From: Geojedonia sp051814705
GTDB lineage: Bacteria; Bacteroidota; Bacteroidia; Flavobacteriales; Flavobacteriaceae
NCBI GenBank assembly: GCA_051814705.1
Contig: JBPWQW010000004.1
Span: 519,702 to 583,701, forward strand
DNA: 64,000 nt
Direction: 5' to 3'
The translations under genes and the position numbers were made by a program. The notes beneath the pieces are model-generated. The model was not told where the DNA came from and made no database searches. It saw only the letters and a program-made list of their open reading frames with translations. Positions 61,146 to 64,000 of the stretch are shown piece by piece. The first letter of the stretch is position 1; every line of letters begins with the position of its first letter.

Positions 61146-61700
61146 TTATTTTACTTTTTTTGGAGCGATGAACATAATCATACGCTTTCCTTCTAATTTT
61201 GGCATTTGTTCTACTTTTCCAAATTCTTCAAGCTCCTGTGCCAATTTTAATAATAAAATCTGCCCTTGTTCTTTAAATATTATGGATCGTCCTTTAAAAA
61301 AGACAAAAGCCTTTAGTTTTGCACCCTCTTTAAGAAACTTTTCTGCATGTTTCTTTTTAAACTCATAATCGTGTTCATCTGTTTGGGGACCAAAACGGAT
61401 TTCTTTTAATATGACCTTTGATGCTTTGGCTTTTAATACCTTATCACGTTTCTTTTGTTCGTAAAGAAACTTTTTATAGTCCATAACCTTGCATACGGGA
61501 GGATCAGCTTTCGGTGAAATTTCAACCAAATCAAGCTCTTGTTCTTCGGCAATTGCTAATGCTTGCCTTGTTGGATAAATACCTACTTCTACATTGTCAC
61601 CTACTAATCGTACTTTTTCGGCTCTAATTTTAGAGTTAATATTATGTTGATCCGCTTTATCTACTCGTCTTGAGTAATTATTGTTTCTACGTATTGCTAT
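61146..61700 (-). CDS. infC: translation initiation factor IF-3, with AUA start codon
   Basis: About 184 residues. IF-3 binds the 30S subunit, discriminates start codons and prevents premature 50S joining. The C-terminal domain holds IRFGPQTDEHDYEFKKKHAEKFLKEG and the end MFIAPKKVK. The conserved N-terminal domain (NINSKIRAEKVRLVGDNVEVGIYPTRQALAIAEEQELDLVEISPKADPPVCKVMDYKK) lies upstream of the first canonical start (TTG 61529), so that start is far too short. Reading back, the frame is closed by TAA two codons before ATA at 61700, which is followed by GCA ATA CGT AGA, giving MAIRRNNNYSRR. Rare start codons in infC are a known autoregulatory device. It starts 22 bp after thrS. Confidence 0.92.
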   Translation of the reverse strand: MAIRRNNNYSRRVDKADQHNINSKIRAEKVRLVGDNVEVGIYPTRQALAIAEEQELDLVEISPKADPPVCKVMDYKKFLYEQKKRDKVLKAKASKVILKEIRFGPQTDEHDYEFKKKHAEKFLKEGAKLKAFVFFKGRSIIFKEQGQILLLKLAQELEEFGKVEQMPKLEGKRMIMFIAPKKVK

Positions 61701-61722
61701 GGCTTATATATTTTAGTTAAAC

Positions 61723-63666
61723 TTAATTTTTAAATATTTTTAATGTTTTTTTGATCTCTAAATTAACAATTTTAGAAAATTCTTCTACACTGATCATGCC
61801 TAAATCATGACCTCCGTGCTGACGAACAGTTATCTTCTGTTCTGCCTCTTCGTTTTCTCCAATAATGATCATATATGGGATTTTTTGCATCTCCGCTTCA
61901 CGGATTTTTTTCCCAACTGTTTCATTTCTGTTGTCAAAGAGGGCGCGAATTTCGTCATTTTCTAACAAATTTAAAACTTTTTTGGCGTATTTTTCATATT
62001 TCTCACTAATTGGTAGCACTATAGCTTGTTCAGGTGTTAACCATAGTGGGAAATTTCCGCCAGTATGCTCCAATAAAATGGCTACAAAACGTTCCATACT
62101 ACCAAAAGGGGCACGATGGATCATCACCGGTCTGTGAAGTTCATTATCACTCCCTTTATAAGTCAATTCAAATCGTTCTGGTAAATTATAATCCACTTGT
62201 ATGGTACCAAGCTGCCAATTTCTTCCTAGAGCATCCTTTACCATAAAGTCCAATTTTGGACCGTAAAAAGCAGCTTCTCCGGTTACGATTTCATAATCCA
62301 AGCCTTTATCTTCAGCTGCATTTATAATGGCTTGTTCAGCTTTTTCCCAATTTTCAAGACTTCCAATATATTTGTCTGGATTTTCGGGGTCTCTTACTGA
62401 AACTTGAGTTCTAAAGTTTTCAAAGCCAAGCGAACCAAAGACATAAAGTACTAAATCTATAACGTCTTTAAACTCTTTGTCTAACTGATCTGGTGTGCAA
62501 AAAATATGAGCGTCATCTTGTGTAAAACCTCTAACTCGTGTCAATCCATGCAATTCACCACTTTGTTCATATCTATAAACGGTACCAAATTCGGCATAGC
62601 GTTTCGGTAATTCTTTATAGGAAAAGGGTCTTGTATTATAAATTTCGCAGTGATGGGGGCAGTTCATTGGTTTTAATAGAAATTCCTCGCCTTCAGCTGG
62701 AGTCGTTATAGGTTGAAAGCTATCGGCACCATATTTAGCATAATGTCCAGAAGTAACATATAGTTCTTTTTGTCCAATATGTGGGGTTATAACCATTTCA
62801 TAACCTGCTTTTTTTTGAGCTTGCTTTAGAAAATTTTCCAAACGCTCTCTTAAAGCAGCTCCTTTAGGTAACCAAAGTGGTAAACCTTGGCCAACCTTGG
62901 ACGAAAATGTAAAAAGTTCCAATTCCTTTCCTAATTTACGGTGATCCCTTTTTTTAGCTTCCTCAAGTAATTCAAGATATTCTGTCAAATCTTTTTGCTT
63001 AGGAAAAGATATACCGTAAACTCTGGTTAATTGTTTGTTTTTTTCATCGCCTTTCCAATAGGCTCCTGCCACACTCATAATTTTTACGGCCTTAACAATA
63101 CCGGTGTTTGGGATATGTCCACCTCTACACAGATCCGTAAAAGTTGAATGATCACAGAATGTAATGGTACCGTCTTCCAATTTTTCAATGAGATCAACTT
63201 TATAATTGTTTTTTCCTGTATAATAGGATAAGGCCTCTTTTTTTGAGACGGATCTCATTTTAAAATCATGTTTTCCTCTTGCTATTTCAAGCATTTTATC
63301 TTCAATAGCTTTAAAATCCTTTTCAGAAATGGTTTGCTCCCCTAAATCTACATCATAATAATAGCCATTTTCAATAGCTGGACCTACCCAAAGTTTTATA
63401 TCTGGATATAATTCCTCTAAAGCTTGCGCCAGTATATGTGCAGACGAATGCCAAAAAGCCTTTTTTCCTTCATAATCATTCCATGTATATAATATTAGTG
63501 AACCATCGTTATATAAAGGAGTAGAAGTCTCTACGGGACTAGTATTAAAATTTGCTGATATAACGTTTCTTGCAAAACCCTCACTAATATGTTTGGCAAC
63601 ATCCATTGGTGTAACTCCTTTTTCAAAAGTTTTAATGGTTCCGTCTGGTAAAGTAATATGAATCAT
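61723..63666 (-). CDS. thrS: threonine--tRNA ligase
   Basis: A 647-residue class II synthetase. The order is TGS domain (about 1-62: MIHITLPDGTIKTFEKGVTPMDVAKHI), SAD editing domain (about 65-225, with HSSAHILAQAL and CDHSTFTDLCRGGHIPNTG), catalytic core (about 245-535, zinc Cys in LLKPMNCPHHCEIY, motif 2 RYEQSGELHGLTRVRGFTQDDAHIFC, motif 3 HRAPFGSMERFVAILLEHTGG) and anticodon-binding domain (about 540-647). It charges tRNA-Thr and edits Ser-tRNA-Thr. It heads the operon with infC, rpmI and rplT, driven by the promoter at 63695-63725. Confidence 0.98.
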   Translation of the reverse strand: MIHITLPDGTIKTFEKGVTPMDVAKHISEGFARNVISANFNTSPVETSTPLYNDGSLILYTWNDYEGKKAFWHSSAHILAQALEELYPDIKLWVGPAIENGYYYDVDLGEQTISEKDFKAIEDKMLEIARGKHDFKMRSVSKKEALSYYTGKNNYKVDLIEKLEDGTITFCDHSTFTDLCRGGHIPNTGIVKAVKIMSVAGAYWKGDEKNKQLTRVYGISFPKQKDLTEYLELLEEAKKRDHRKLGKELELFTFSSKVGQGLPLWLPKGAALRERLENFLKQAQKKAGYEMVITPHIGQKELYVTSGHYAKYGADSFQPITTPAEGEEFLLKPMNCPHHCEIYNTRPFSYKELPKRYAEFGTVYRYEQSGELHGLTRVRGFTQDDAHIFCTPDQLDKEFKDVIDLVLYVFGSLGFENFRTQVSVRDPENPDKYIGSLENWEKAEQAIINAAEDKGLDYEIVTGEAAFYGPKLDFMVKDALGRNWQLGTIQVDYNLPERFELTYKGSDNELHRPVMIHRAPFGSMERFVAILLEHTGGNFPLWLTPEQAIVLPISEKYEKYAKKVLNLLENDEIRALFDNRNETVGKKIREAEMQKIPYMIIIGENEEAEQKITVRQHGGHDLGMISVEEFSKIVNLEIKKTLKIFKN

Positions 63667-63694
63667 TTAAAAAATGTGGATAAATTTTAGTTGA

Positions 63695-63725
63695 CAAAGA
63701 TAGTATGATAAATACACTCATACAA
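63695..63725 (-). promoter_or_regulatory. promoter of the thrS operon
   Basis: On the minus strand TTG (63723-63725), a 20-bp spacer and TATCTTTG (63695-63702) match the Bacteroidetes -33/-7 promoter very well. The thrS ATG is 28 bp downstream of the -7 box. Confidence 0.75.
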
Positions 63726-63912
63726 TATATATGTATGAATTCTATATCTAATCTTTTTAATATTAATATAATTTCGTGCATGAATTTTACTCCATGAAAA
63801 CCAGAAATTGTGAGTTTGCTCAATTCTATTTAATGATTTAAGCATAAATTTTATTCCATAAACATCTTACTTCCAGCCTCTAAAAAAAACTTTAAAAAAA
63901 AGGTCAAAAAAG

Positions 63913-63946
63913 TTTGGAAAGAAAGGAAAAAAGGGGCGTATATTTG
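63913..63946 (+). promoter_or_regulatory. strong promoter-like sequence at right edge
   Basis: TTTG (63913-63916) and TATATTTG (63939-63946), followed by CACTCCC, form a near-consensus promoter pointing out of the window. The remaining 54 bp have no start codon context. The GCACTCC downstream of the box is often seen before stable-RNA or ribosomal genes, so an RNA operon may follow. Confidence 0.55.
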
Positions 63947-64000
63947 CACTCCCAAAAAGCAGAAACGGCAGTAAGTTTTGGGATATAAGTTCACTTTAAG

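Larger units (their letters stand above)
63667..64000. other. intergenic region to the window end
   Basis: No gene is recognised in these 334 bp. It holds the thrS promoter (minus) and a strong promoter-like sequence (plus) at 63913-63946 whose target must lie beyond 64000. No tRNA cloverleaf could be traced. Confidence 0.5.

Noticed and set aside
61146..61529. Short infC starting at TTG 61529
   Set aside because: It would remove most of the conserved N-terminal domain of IF-3, which is encoded intact upstream in the same frame.
63946..64000. tRNA or rRNA start at the right edge
   Set aside because: No acceptor stem, T-loop or 16S start could be traced in the last bases; only the promoter is supported.

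Overview
The window is AT-rich DNA from a member of the Bacteroidetes, most likely family Flavobacteriaceae. The evidence is SusC/SusD-type outer-membrane transporters, an Oar-like TonB receptor, many lipoproteins with short signal peptides, promoter-like TAnnTTTG boxes instead of sigma70 -10 boxes, few Shine-Dalgarno sites, and a housekeeping gene set (rpsF-rpsR-rplI, thrS-infC-rpmI-rplT, hisS, tgt, priA, nadC, accA, dnaB) whose sequences look flavobacterial. Genus cannot be fixed from sequence reading alone.

Layout. 1-11.15 kb: a nutrient-acquisition locus with a divergent ECF sigma factor, a FecR anti-sigma factor, an STN-containing SusC, a SusD, and three lipoprotein enzymes (M14 carboxypeptidase, D-aminoacylase-like amidohydrolase, Asp/Glu-racemase-like protein cut by the window edge). 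Together these look like a regulated uptake and processing system for peptides or acylated amino acids, possibly containing D-residues. 11.4-18.2 kb: an integrated mobilizable element (excisionase-like HTH, primase-helicase, toprim protein, MobC, relaxase, small membrane protein, DUF4143 ATPase cargo, tyrosine integrase) without any conjugation machinery. 18.5-52 kb: ordinary chromosome with RNA helicase, nucleotide-pool cleaning, NAD synthesis, PriA, ribosomal proteins, an Oar-like receptor, HisRS, split transketolase, Tgt, LptF/G-type permease, AccA and DnaB.

52.0-56.9 kb is the most unusual region. A membrane-anchored TPR protein, a metacaspase-like protease fused to an alpha/beta hydrolase and TPRs, and a small coupled protein lie on the minus strand. 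Divergent from them is a 57-residue ORF made of six perfect GGAINPK repeats. The caspase carries the DCCHSG motif expected for cleavage after Lys/Arg, and every repeat ends in Lys, so a protease-plus-repeat-precursor system is proposed.

57-64 kb: an exported beta-propeller amidohydrolase, then the thrS-infC-rpmI-rplT operon, in which infC appears to start at an AUA codon. A strong promoter-like sequence at the right edge probably drives a gene outside the window. No tRNA, rRNA or CRISPR array was recognised.
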